Shown: positions 8,821 through 17,079 of the stretch, in pieces | How positions within the stretch are numbered: the first letter of the stretch is position 1 | Layout of the letters: every line of letters starts with the position of its first letter | NCBI GenBank assembly: GCA_027491035.1 | Contig: JAIXWZ010000094.1 | Span: forward strand, 1-36,113 | DNA length: 36,113 bases | DNA from: Comamonadaceae bacterium | GTDB taxonomy: Bacteria; Pseudomonadota; Gammaproteobacteria; Burkholderiales; Burkholderiaceae_C | Direction of reading: 5' to 3' | Translations under genes and position numbers: made by a program | Notes under the pieces: model-generated | Databases searched by the model: none | What the model was told of the DNA's origin: nothing | Seen by the model: the letters and a program-made list of their open reading frames with translations, nothing else

Positions 8821-10221
8821 ATGTCTGCCCTTGCATCCGACTACGACGACGGCTACAGCCCCGATCAACAAATCGCCCAGTTGCGAATTCCGCCCCATTC
8901 GATCGAGGCCGAATCGAGTGTGCTTGGCGGCTTGCTGCTCGACAACGGTGCCTGGGACCGGGTGGGCGACTTGTTGGCCCACACCGACTTTTATCGGCAT
9001 GAGCACCAGCTGATTTATGGCGCCATTGGCGCTCTGGTCAATGCCAGCAAGCCTGCCGATGTGGTGACGGTGTTCGAGCACCTGCAAAACCAGGGCAAGG
9101 ACGATGCGGCAGGGGGATTGCTCTACCTCAATTCGCTGGCGCAGTACGTGCCCAGCGCCGCCAATGTGCGGCGCTATGCCGAAATCGTGCGCGAGCGGGC
9201 GATCTTGCGCAAGCTGGTGGCCGCAAGTGATGAGATTGCCACCAAGGCTTTCAACACCCAGGGCCAGCCGGTTGCCTCTATCCTCGATGAGGCCGAGCAG
9301 AAGATCTTCCAGATCGGCGAGCAAGGCTCGCGCATGAACAACGGCTTTCAGGACATGGGCACGCTTGTGGTGGCCCTGCTCGACCGTGTCGAGGAGATGT
9401 CGCGCAACCCCAATGACATCACCGGCGTGCCCACCGGCTTTGTCGATCTGGACCGCCAGACCTCGGGGCTGCAGGCCGGCGACCTCATCATCTTGGCGGC
9501 CCGCCCGAGCATGGGCAAGACGGCGCTGGCCATCAACATTGCCGAGCATGTGGCGCTGCACGAGGAATTGCCGGTGGCCGTGTTTTCGATGGAGATGGGG
9601 GCGGCGCAGTTGGCGGTGCGTATGGTCGGCTCGATCGGCCGCATTGACCAGACCCGTCTGCGCACCGGCCGCCTGACCGAGGAAGAGTGGCCACGGCTGA
9701 CCGAGGCGATCGAGCGGCTGCGCAATGTGTCGCTGCACATCGATGAGACACCGGGCCTGACGGTCAGCGAGTTGCGCGCCAATGCCCGGCGGCTGGCGCG
9801 CCAGTGCGGCAAGCTCGGGCTGATCGTGGTCGATTACCTGCAGCTCATGAGTGTCTCCAGCGGCATGAGCGACGAGAACCGGGCCACGGCCGTCGGCGAG
9901 ATTTCGCGGGGCCTGAAGATGCTGGCCAAGGAGCTGCAGTGCCCGGTGATTGCCCTGTCGCAGCTCTCGCGTGGGGTCGAGGCGCGCACTGACAAGCGGC
10001 CGATGATGAGCGACTTGCGCGAGTCTGGCGCGATTGAGCAAGATGCCGACGTGATCATGTTCATCTACCGCGACGAGTACTACACCAAAGAGGCGAGCAA
10101 GGACCCGGGGGTGGCCGAGGTCATCATCAGCAAGCAGCGCAACGGTCCGACCGGCACCACCAAACTGGCCTTCGTGGCCAGGCACACCAAGTTCGAGAAC
10201 CTGGCTTCTGGCGACTACTGA
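8821..10221 (+). CDS. dnaB: Replicative DNA helicase DnaB
   Basis: The 466-aa hexameric 5'-3' helicase of the replication fork. Its N-terminal domain has LRIPPHSIEAESSVLGGLLLD. The RecA-like domain carries Walker A ARPSMGKTA (Lys about residue 233), LIVVDYLQLM as Walker B, and the downstream SQLSRGVEARTDKRPMMSDL and ESGAIEQDADVIMFIYRDE motifs. The start is ATG 8821, preceded by AGGA and giving the normal family length. Earlier in-frame codons would run back into the rplI terminator. The gene follows the ribosomal operon but has its own upstream region. Confidence 0.98.
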   Translation: MSALASDYDDGYSPDQQIAQLRIPPHSIEAESSVLGGLLLDNGAWDRVGDLLAHTDFYRHEHQLIYGAIGALVNASKPADVVTVFEHLQNQGKDDAAGGLLYLNSLAQYVPSAANVRRYAEIVRERAILRKLVAASDEIATKAFNTQGQPVASILDEAEQKIFQIGEQGSRMNNGFQDMGTLVVALLDRVEEMSRNPNDITGVPTGFVDLDRQTSGLQAGDLIILAARPSMGKTALAINIAEHVALHEELPVAVFSMEMGAAQLAVRMVGSIGRIDQTRLRTGRLTEEEWPRLTEAIERLRNVSLHIDETPGLTVSELRANARRLARQCGKLGLIVVDYLQLMSVSSGMSDENRATAVGEISRGLKMLAKELQCPVIALSQLSRGVEARTDKRPMMSDLRESGAIEQDADVIMFIYRDEYYTKEASKDPGVAEVIISKQRNGPTGTTKLAFVARHTKFENLASGDY

Positions 10222-10259
10222 GGCGCGCCCGCTGGCGGTGCTGCGATATGCTTTCGGCC

Positions 10260-10889
10260 ATGAAGCTCTACAACTACTTTCGCTCCTCCGCGTCCTACCG
10301 CGTGCGCATCGCGCTGGCGCTCAAGCAACTGCCTTTCGACTATGTGCCCGTCCATCTGGTCAAGGGCGAGCACAAGAAGCCGGAGTTCGGCGCCTTGTCG
10401 GCCGACAGCTTCGTGCCTTTGCTCGAACACGACGGCGCGCACCTGTCGCAGTCGATGGCCATCATGGAGTACCTCGACGAGCTCTATCCCACGCCGCCCC
10501 TGCTGCCAGCCGATGCACTCGGGCGTGCCAAGGTCAGGGCGTTGGCGCAGACCGTGGCCTGCGACATCCATCCGCTCAACAACCTGCGGGTGCTCAAGTA
10601 CCTGGTGCGCGAACTCAAGACCACCGAAGAGGCCAAGAACACCTGGTACCGCCATTGGTGCAGCGTGGGTTTGCAGGCGCTCGAGCGCCAGTTGCAGGGC
10701 AGTGGGCCGTATTGCTATGGTGCAAGCCCCACGCTGGCCGATTGCTGCCTCGTGCCCCAGGTCTCCAACGCGCAGCGCTTTGAGGTCAGCCTAGAGGCGA
10801 TGCCGCGGGTGCGGGCGGTGTACGAGACCTGCATGGCGCATCCGGCCTTCCAGGCGGCCGACCCCGCACGCTGCCCGGACGCTGAGTAG
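10260..10889 (+). CDS. maiA: Maleylacetoacetate isomerase (zeta-class glutathione transferase)
   Basis: The 209-aa protein begins MKLYNYFRSSASYRVRIALAL; SSASYRVRIAL is the zeta-class GST motif holding the glutathione-activating serine. The N-terminal thioredoxin fold includes SFVPLLEHDGAHLSQSMAIMEYLDE. The C-terminal helical domain includes VACDIHPLNNLRVLKYL and YGASPTLADCCLVPQ. The enzyme isomerises maleylacetoacetate to fumarylacetoacetate in tyrosine and homogentisate breakdown, or maleylpyruvate in gentisate breakdown. ATG 10260 is preferred over ATG 10248 because it fits the family N-terminus. No other gene of either pathway is adjacent. Confidence 0.92.
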   Translation: MKLYNYFRSSASYRVRIALALKQLPFDYVPVHLVKGEHKKPEFGALSADSFVPLLEHDGAHLSQSMAIMEYLDELYPTPPLLPADALGRAKVRALAQTVACDIHPLNNLRVLKYLVRELKTTEEAKNTWYRHWCSVGLQALERQLQGSGPYCYGASPTLADCCLVPQVSNAQRFEVSLEAMPRVRAVYETCMAHPAFQAADPARCPDAE

Positions 10890-10899
10890 GCCGGCGGGC

Positions 10900-11706
10900 A
10901 TGCACTGCGACTGGCTGACGCCCGACTGGCCCGCGCCGGGCTGGGTGCAGGCCGTTTTGACCACCCGTGCTGGAGGGGTGTCGCAGGGGCCATTTGCCGG
11001 CATGAACCTGGGCGAGCATGTGGGCGACGATCCGGTGCATGTGCAGGCCAACCGCACCGCACTTGCACACGCCCTGTCGGTGCGGCCGGTGTTCTTGCAA
11101 CAGGTTCACGGCGTTGACGTGATCGAGTTGTCGAGCGACACCCCGGACGGGCTTCGTGCGGATGCAGCCGTGAGCCAGAGGCCGCAACTGGCTTGCACCG
11201 TGATGGTGGCTGACTGCCTGCCCATCTTGTTGACCCATGAGCGCTTGCCTCTGGTGGCGGCGTTGCACGCGGGTTGGCGCGGCCTGGCCGGCCAGGCTGG
11301 GGGTGTCGGTGCGGCCGGCGTCATTGAGTCGACTGTGGCCGCCCTGGCTCGGGCCGCTGGCTGCCCTGTGGCCGAGCTGGCCCCGGGGCTGTTGGCCTGG
11401 CTGGGCCCTTGCATCGGGCCGTCGGCCTTTGAAGTCGGTGCCGAGGTCAGGGCGGCGCTGAGCGCCGGCCGGCCCGATGCGCTGGCGCATTTCTTACCGG
11501 CGGCCAAGGGCAAGTACATGGCCGATCTGCCGGCTTTGGCGCGCCAGCGCCTGGCCAGCCTGGGCGTGGGGCGCTGCTACGGCAACGACGGCAGATCGGC
11601 CTGGTGCACCACCGCGAACGACTCAGTGTTTTTCTCGCATCGGCGCAGCTGGAGCGACTGCGGCGTCACGGGCGGGCGCATGGCCGCCTGCATCTGGCTG
11701 AGATGA
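10900..11706 (+). CDS. pgeF: PgeF/YfiH (LACC1-like) copper-type oxidase or purine nucleoside enzyme
   Basis: The 268-aa protein has the DUF152 signatures: TTRAGGVSQGPFAGMNLG, QQVHG (His about 70), ADCLPIL (Cys about 106), HAGWRG (His about 123), GPCIGPSAFEVG and FFSHRRS near the end. Members were called polyphenol oxidase or peptidoglycan editing factor, and relatives show adenosine deaminase and purine nucleoside phosphorylase activity. The His/Cys/His metal site is intact. It begins 10 bp after maiA, so it may be cotranscribed. The last 84 bp overlap a minus-strand gene. A place upstream of phaC is common in Burkholderiales. Confidence 0.92.
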   Translation: MHCDWLTPDWPAPGWVQAVLTTRAGGVSQGPFAGMNLGEHVGDDPVHVQANRTALAHALSVRPVFLQQVHGVDVIELSSDTPDGLRADAAVSQRPQLACTVMVADCLPILLTHERLPLVAALHAGWRGLAGQAGGVGAAGVIESTVAALARAAGCPVAELAPGLLAWLGPCIGPSAFEVGAEVRAALSAGRPDALAHFLPAAKGKYMADLPALARQRLASLGVGRCYGNDGRSAWCTTANDSVFFSHRRSWSDCGVTGGRMAACIWLR

Positions 11707-11946
11707 GGGTGGCTGTGAAGGTGGCTCGGGTGAATCGGCGGGCGTGGCGTCGGCTGCCCGCTGGGCGGCAGATCGCGCGCGCCGGCGTGCGCCGGTGCCC
11801 ATGATGTAGATGACGATGCTCAGCGGCAAGACGCCGTAGAGCAAAAATGTGCTGATCGCGCCGAGCACGGTGCCCCGCGGGCTGGCCGCCTCGACCACGC
11901 TCATCATGAGCACCACATAGAGCCAGGCGATGACGGTCAGGTACAT
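11623..11946 (-). CDS. Small two-helix membrane protein, function unknown
   Basis: The 107-aa protein begins MYLTVIAWLYVVLMMSVVEA and has two hydrophobic segments (about residues 3-19 and 27-49). A basic stretch (RRRARSAAQR) and a Pro/Ala/Ser-rich cytoplasmic tail follow. Similar small proteins are often found beside phaC in Burkholderiales, from general knowledge. Its last 84 bp run antisense to the end of pgeF; this region encodes the low-complexity tail, so the overlap costs little. No function can be assigned. Confidence 0.72.
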   Translation of the reverse strand: MYLTVIAWLYVVLMMSVVEAASPRGTVLGAISTFLLYGVLPLSIVIYIMGTGARRRARSAAQRAADATPADSPEPPSQPPSSQPDAGGHAPARDAAVAPAAPMREKH

Positions 11947-12101
11947 GGCAGAGGTCAGCTGGGGGATGGTTTAGAGGCGGTTGCCCAATTTCAGTCAGGA
12001 TCGAGCAACCTGCCTGCCCGACAATCATCTCAGTTTTTTTGGTGATTGCGCCCCAGCCGATGCAATAGCCACACCCAGATTCGACCCCTTGGAGACGCCC
12101 C

Positions 12102-13835
12102 GTGACAACTGCCAGCGATGGCTGGGCCGAAGCCGCCCAGCAATTTCAAAAGACGCTCCAGAGCAATTTTCAGCAGGCGTTGTCGGCCCTGCTGCCCGGC
12201 CATGCGCCGGCCGCGCCAAGTATGCTGACCCAGACTTGGCCCTCCAGCGAGGGGCTGGCGGGCGTGCACATCGACCCGGCGCGCCTGCTCGAAATCCAGC
12301 AAGACTACGTTCGCGAGGCCACCGCGCTGTGGAACGCCAGCCTGACCCCGGGCAGCCAGGCGCCTGCCGTGTCCGACCGGCGCTTTGCCTCGCAGGCCTG
12401 GAACAGCAATCCGCTGTCGCACTTTGCCGCCGCCACCTACATGCTCAATGCCAAGGCTTTGTCCTCTATGGCGCATGCGGTCGAGGGCGATGCCAAGACC
12501 CGCGCGCGGGTGGTGTTTGCCGTCGAGCAGTGGCTCGCCGCTGCCGCGCCCAGCAACTTTTTGGCGCTCAACGCCGATGCGCAGAAAAAGGCGCTCGAGA
12601 CCCAGGGCCAGAGCCTGGCGTCGGGCCTGCAGAACCTGATGCACGACATTGGCCAAGGCCATTTGTCGATGACCGACGAGAGCGTGTTCGAAGTCGGCCG
12701 CAATGTGGCCACCACCGAGGGCGCTGTTGTCTTTGAAAACGAGTTCTTCCAGTTGCTTGAATACAAGCCGCTGACGGCCAAGGTGCATGAGCGGCCTTTC
12801 CTGTTCGTGCCGCCTTGCATCAACAAATACTACATCCTTGACCTGCAGCCCGAGAACTCGCTGATTCGCTACGTGGTCGAACAGGGCCATCGCACCTTCG
12901 TGGTGAGCTGGCGCAACCCCGACGAGTCGATGAAGGACAAAACCTGGGACGACTACATCGAGCACGCGGCAATCAAGGCGATCGAGGTCGTGCGCGAGAT
13001 CTCCGGTGCGCCCACGATCAATGCCTTGGGTTTTTGCGTTGGCGGCACCATCTTGGGAACGGCGCTGGCCGTGCTGGCCGCCCGCGGCCAAAAGCCGGTT
13101 CACAGCGCCACCTTCCTGACCGCCTTGCTCGACTTCCGTGACACGGGCGTGCTCGATGTCTTTATCGATGAGCATGCGGTGCGCTTGCGCGAGGTGCAAA
13201 TGGGCAGCAACGGGCTGCTGCGCGGTCAGGACTTGGCCTCAACCTTCAGCTTCCTGCGGCCCAATGATCTGGTCTGGAACTACGTGGTCGACAACTACCT
13301 CAAAGGCGAGAAGCCGCCCGCCTTCGATCTGCTCTACTGGAACAGCGACTCGACCAATTTGCCCGGTCCGTTTTACGCCTGGTATCTGCGCAACACCTAC
13401 CATGAGAACAACCTGGCCCAGCCGGGCAAGGCCGTGGTCTGCGGTGAGAAGATCGACCTGCGCAAGGTCGATATGCCGGTTTACATCTACGGCTCGCGTG
13501 AAGACCACATCGTGCCGGTTGCAGGGGCGTATGCCACGACGCAGTTGCTGCCTGGCAAGAAGCGCTTTGTGATGGGCGCCTCAGGCCATATTGCCGGTGT
13601 GATCAATCCGCCGGCCAAGAAGAAGCGCTCTTACTGGACTTGCGATAAGCTGCCGGCCAGCCATGAGCAGTGGCTCAAGGGCGCGCAGGAGCATGCCGGC
13701 TCCTGGTGGCCGGACTGGAGCGACTGGCTGCGGGCGCAGGCGGGCAAGCAAGTGGCGGCCCCCAAAAGCTATGGCGGGCGAAGATACAAGGCCATCGAGC
13801 CGGCGCCGGGGCGCTATGTCAAGGTCAAGGCCTGA
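12102..13835 (+). CDS. phaC: Class I poly(3-hydroxyalkanoate) synthase
   Basis: The 577-aa synthase polymerises (R)-3-hydroxyacyl-CoA on the surface of PHB granules. The alpha/beta-hydrolase core shows the lipase-like box GFCVGG with catalytic Cys about 312. Asp about 468 lies in YGSREDHIVP and His about 496 in GASGHIAGVINPP, the expected Cys-Asp-His triad. The N-terminal PhaC domain includes SQAWNSNPLSHFAAATYML. The start is GTG 12102 with GGAG seven bases upstream. It leads a phaC-phaA-phaB operon; phaA begins 30 bp after its stop. Confidence 0.97.
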   Translation: MTTASDGWAEAAQQFQKTLQSNFQQALSALLPGHAPAAPSMLTQTWPSSEGLAGVHIDPARLLEIQQDYVREATALWNASLTPGSQAPAVSDRRFASQAWNSNPLSHFAAATYMLNAKALSSMAHAVEGDAKTRARVVFAVEQWLAAAAPSNFLALNADAQKKALETQGQSLASGLQNLMHDIGQGHLSMTDESVFEVGRNVATTEGAVVFENEFFQLLEYKPLTAKVHERPFLFVPPCINKYYILDLQPENSLIRYVVEQGHRTFVVSWRNPDESMKDKTWDDYIEHAAIKAIEVVREISGAPTINALGFCVGGTILGTALAVLAARGQKPVHSATFLTALLDFRDTGVLDVFIDEHAVRLREVQMGSNGLLRGQDLASTFSFLRPNDLVWNYVVDNYLKGEKPPAFDLLYWNSDSTNLPGPFYAWYLRNTYHENNLAQPGKAVVCGEKIDLRKVDMPVYIYGSREDHIVPVAGAYATTQLLPGKKRFVMGASGHIAGVINPPAKKKRSYWTCDKLPASHEQWLKGAQEHAGSWWPDWSDWLRAQAGKQVAAPKSYGGRRYKAIEPAPGRYVKVKA

Positions 13836-13865
13836 CCCTTCTTTTTTTATCGATCGAGGAAGACC

Positions 13866-15044
13866 ATGCAAGACATCGTGATTGTTGCTGCCGCGCGCAC
13901 CGCGGTGGCACGCTTCGGCGGCACCTTGGCCAAGACACCGGCCACCGAGCTGGGCGCAGCGGTGATTTCGGCCGTGCTGGCTCGCGCCGGCCTGTCGCCC
14001 GAGCAGGTGGGCGAGGTCATCATGGGCCAGGTGCTGGCCGCCGGCAGCGGCCAAAACCCGGCCCGGCAGGCCTTGATGAAAGCGGGCCTGCCCAAGGAAG
14101 TGCCGGGTCTGACCATCAACGCCGTGTGTGGCTCGGGCCTGAAGGCCGTGATGCTGGCCGCTCAGGCGGTGGCCTGGGGCGACAGCGAGGTGGTCATCGC
14201 CGGTGGCCAGGAAAACATGAGCGCTTCGCCGCATGTGCTGCCAGCCTCGCGCGATGGCCAGCGCATGGGCGACTGGAAGATGGTCGACACCATGATCGTT
14301 GACGGCTTGTGGGACGTCTACAACCAGTACCACATGGGCATCACGGCCGAGAACGTGGCCAAGGCGCACGGCATCACGCGCCAGATGCAAGACGCTCTGG
14401 CCTTGGCCAGCCAGCAAAAGGCGGCCGCTGCGCAAGAGGCGGGCCGTTTCAAGGACGAGATCGTGCCTTTTTCGATTGCGCAGAAAAAGGGTGATCCCAT
14501 CGTCTTCGCCGACGATGAATACATCAACAAGAAGACCAGCGCCGATGCCCTGGCCGGGCTGCGGCCGGCTTTTGACAAGGCGGGCACGGTCACCGCCGGC
14601 AATGCCTCGGGCATCAACGACGGCGCCGCGGCCGTGATGGTCATGAGCGCCAAGAAGGCGGCCAGCCTGGGGCTGACACCCTTGGCCCGCATTGCGTCTT
14701 TTGGCACTTCGGGGCTCGACCCGGCCACCATGGGCATGGGTCCGGTGCCGGCCTCGCAAAAAGCCCTGGCCCGGGCGGGTTGGAAAACCTCCGATGTGGA
14801 TCTGTTTGAGCTCAACGAAGCCTTTGCAGCGCAGGCGTGTGCGGTCAACCAGGCCCTGGACATCGATCCGGCGCGGGTCAACGTCAATGGCGGTGCGATT
14901 GCCATCGGTCATCCGATTGGCGCCTCTGGCTGCCGGGTGCTGGTGACCTTGCTGCATGAAATGCAGCGGCGCCAGGTGAGCAAGGGTCTGGCCGCGCTGT
15001 GCATTGGCGGCGGCATGGGCGTGGCCCTGACGCTCGAGCGCTGA
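13866..15044 (+). CDS. phaA: Acetyl-CoA C-acetyltransferase (beta-ketothiolase)
   Basis: The 392-aa thiolase condenses two acetyl-CoA to acetoacetyl-CoA, the first step of PHB synthesis. Active-site parts are visible: NAVCGSGLKAV with the acylated Cys 88, GHPIGASG with the catalytic His, and CIGGGMGVAL with the second Cys. The NEAFAAQA and ENMSASPH segments are typical of biosynthetic thiolases. GAGGA lies five bases before the ATG. It lies between phaC and phaB, which supports the biosynthetic over the degradative role. Confidence 0.97.
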   Translation: MQDIVIVAAARTAVARFGGTLAKTPATELGAAVISAVLARAGLSPEQVGEVIMGQVLAAGSGQNPARQALMKAGLPKEVPGLTINAVCGSGLKAVMLAAQAVAWGDSEVVIAGGQENMSASPHVLPASRDGQRMGDWKMVDTMIVDGLWDVYNQYHMGITAENVAKAHGITRQMQDALALASQQKAAAAQEAGRFKDEIVPFSIAQKKGDPIVFADDEYINKKTSADALAGLRPAFDKAGTVTAGNASGINDGAAAVMVMSAKKAASLGLTPLARIASFGTSGLDPATMGMGPVPASQKALARAGWKTSDVDLFELNEAFAAQACAVNQALDIDPARVNVNGGAIAIGHPIGASGCRVLVTLLHEMQRRQVSKGLAALCIGGGMGVALTLER

Positions 15045-15115
15045 ACATTTTTTCCCATAGAGCCAACCGGCCGCGCTGCCGGCTGGTGATTGTTTTTTTA
15101 GACCAAGGAGCAAAC

Positions 15116-15853
15116 ATGACGCAAAAAGTAGCTTACGTGACCGGGGGCATGGGTGGCATTGGCACTGCCATCTGCCAGCGACTGGCCAAGGATGGGTTCA
15201 AGGTGATCGCCGGCTGCGGCCCGACACGCGACTTCAACAAGTGGCTCGATGAGCAGAAGGCCCTGGGCTTTAGCTTCTATGCGTCGGTGGGCAATGTGGC
15301 CGACTGGCAGTCGACGGTCGATGCCTTCAGCAAGTCCAAGGCCGAGCACGGCCCGATCGATGTGCTCATCAACAACGCCGGGATCACGCGCGACCGCATG
15401 TTCGTCAAGATGACGCGTGAGGATTGGGACGCGGTGATCGACACCAACCTGAACTCCATGTTCAACGTGACCAAGCAGGTCGTGCCCGATATGGTCGAGC
15501 GCGGTTGGGGGCGCATCATCCAGATCTCGTCGGTCAACGGTGAGAAAGGTCAGGCCGGTCAGACCAACTACTCGGCGGCCAAGGCCGGCATGCACGGTTT
15601 CTCGATGGCCCTGGCGCAGGAAATGGCCACCAAGGGCGTGACGGTCAACACCGTCAGCCCAGGCTATATCGGCACCGACATGGTCAAGGCCATCCGGCCC
15701 GATGTGCTCGAGAAGATTGTGGCCACCGTGCCGGTCAAGCGCCTGGGCGAGCCCAGCGAAATCGCCTCCATCGTGGCCTGGCTGGCCAGCGAGGAGGGCG
15801 GCTATGCCACCGGCGCCGACTTCTCGGTCAACGGCGGTCTGCACATGGGCTGA
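15116..15853 (+). CDS. phaB: Acetoacetyl-CoA reductase (NADPH)
   Basis: The 245-aa short-chain dehydrogenase begins MTQKVAYVTGGMGGIGTAIC with the TGGMGGIG nucleotide-binding motif. NNAGITRD and the catalytic YSAAK (Tyr 152, Lys 156) are present, and the GCGPTRDF segment matches PhaB enzymes. It reduces acetoacetyl-CoA to (R)-3-hydroxybutyryl-CoA for phaC. ATG 15116 is chosen for the AAGGAG at 15105-15110 and the family N-terminus. It is the last gene of the operon; no phasin or phaR follows, which differs from the Cupriavidus arrangement. Confidence 0.97.
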   Translation: MTQKVAYVTGGMGGIGTAICQRLAKDGFKVIAGCGPTRDFNKWLDEQKALGFSFYASVGNVADWQSTVDAFSKSKAEHGPIDVLINNAGITRDRMFVKMTREDWDAVIDTNLNSMFNVTKQVVPDMVERGWGRIIQISSVNGEKGQAGQTNYSAAKAGMHGFSMALAQEMATKGVTVNTVSPGYIGTDMVKAIRPDVLEKIVATVPVKRLGEPSEIASIVAWLASEEGGYATGADFSVNGGLHMG

Positions 15854-15872
15854 GCCCCGCACCGCAGCACCC

Positions 15873-15900
15873 AAAAAAAGCCGCCTTCGGGCGGCTTTTT
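15873..15900 (+). terminator. Rho-independent terminator after phaB
   Basis: A stem GCCGCC with TTCG loop and GGCGGC, flanked by seven A and five T, starts 19 bp after the phaB stop. The core is identical to the terminator at 8663-8686. It separates the PHB operon from the accessory cluster that follows. Confidence 0.93.
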
Positions 15901-16017
15901 CATGCCATTTCTAGAGATCTCGATCGGCTTGTGGCTCGCATGATGACCCAGTGATGAGCCCACGCGCAGCGTGAGGGCACTTAGGTATCATGTTTGGGAC
16001 GCAAATCAGGAGAATCG

Positions 16018-17010
16018 ATGGCTTTGGAGCGACCGTCTTCCTTGCCCTGGTCCCGGCGACCTGTGGTGCAGACCCCCTTGGCAGTCAGTGCTGACCCTAA
16101 GGACACGCCAGAGCCATTGGATTTGGGGGGCATCCGCATCACGCGCATCGTGGAGTCGCAAGGGCCGCTGCTCAAACCGGCAGAGATCTTTCCGGACTCC
16201 AGCCCCGAGATCATCGAAGCCAACAAACACTGGCTGGCCCCGGCCTACTACGACCCGCCGTCGGACCGCCTGGTGATCTGCATCCAGTCTTTCCTGCTGG
16301 AGACCGATGCGCTGAAGATCCTGGTTGACACCTGCGTGGGTGACTGCAAGCCGCGTGTTCGGCCCGATTTCGATGGGCAGCGCTGGCACTGGCTCGACCG
16401 GCTCGCCGCGCTGGGCATTTCCCCGCAGCAGATCGACGTGGTCCTGTCCACGCACCTGCATGTGGACCATGTGGGCTGGCACACCCGGCTTGAGGGCGGA
16501 CGGTGGCGGCCGACCTTTGAGCGCGCGCGTTACTTGTTCGCGCGATCTGAGTGGGACTACTGGCAGCACAACGAGGGGCACCCGGCACTGGTGCGCACCG
16601 GCGACTACATCGGCGACTCGGTCTGGCCGGTATTCGAGGCCGGGCAGGCGGACCTGGTGGCCATGGACCACGAGATCGCCCCGGGGATCCGCTTGGTGCC
16701 GCTGCCCGGCCACACGCCTGGGCATGTGGGCGTGGCCATCGAAGGCCTGTCGGGCCGGCTGATGCTCACGGCCGATTTGTTTCATCACCCTCTGCAGTGC
16801 AGCTATCCCCAGTGGAACACACGCTTTTGCCTAAACGCCGAACAATCTCGTCAGACGCGTCTGGAAACGATGCGGCGGCTCAGTGAAGAGGGGGCGCTGC
16901 TCATGCCCTCTCATTTCCCGACGGCGCGCCCAGGTCGTCTGCTGGCTGTGCGCGAAGGCGACCCAGAGGCCCGATTAGGCCACGTGTACCGCTACGTCTG
17001 CGACTGCTAA
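16018..17010 (+). CDS. Metallo-beta-lactamase-fold hydrolase
   Basis: The 330-aa protein has the full dinuclear metal site: THLHVDH (His 146, His 148, Asp 150, His 151), GHTPGH (His 232), TADLFHH (Asp 253) and PSHF (His 299). The pattern is closest to the lactonase and organophosphate-hydrolase-like group, where lactone or ester hydrolysis is known. The true substrate is unknown. ATG 16018 is chosen for the AGGAG five bases upstream. No signal peptide is evident, so it is probably cytoplasmic. It is the first gene of the plus-strand catabolic operon; the esterase starts 69 bp after its stop. Confidence 0.88.
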   Translation: MALERPSSLPWSRRPVVQTPLAVSADPKDTPEPLDLGGIRITRIVESQGPLLKPAEIFPDSSPEIIEANKHWLAPAYYDPPSDRLVICIQSFLLETDALKILVDTCVGDCKPRVRPDFDGQRWHWLDRLAALGISPQQIDVVLSTHLHVDHVGWHTRLEGGRWRPTFERARYLFARSEWDYWQHNEGHPALVRTGDYIGDSVWPVFEAGQADLVAMDHEIAPGIRLVPLPGHTPGHVGVAIEGLSGRLMLTADLFHHPLQCSYPQWNTRFCLNAEQSRQTRLETMRRLSEEGALLMPSHFPTARPGRLLAVREGDPEARLGHVYRYVCDC

Positions 17011-17079
17011 AACCGGGCGTCTGGGTTGATTCAAATCATCGGGATAGCACCAATGTTCATTAAAGGGGGCTCCCAAATA

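Noticed and set aside
8803-10185. 460-codon minus-strand frame opposite dnaB
   Set aside because: Shadow frame, no domain, His/Arg-rich composition.
12030-15113. Long minus-strand frames opposite phaC and phaA
   Set aside because: Codon-bias shadows of well-defined plus-strand enzymes.
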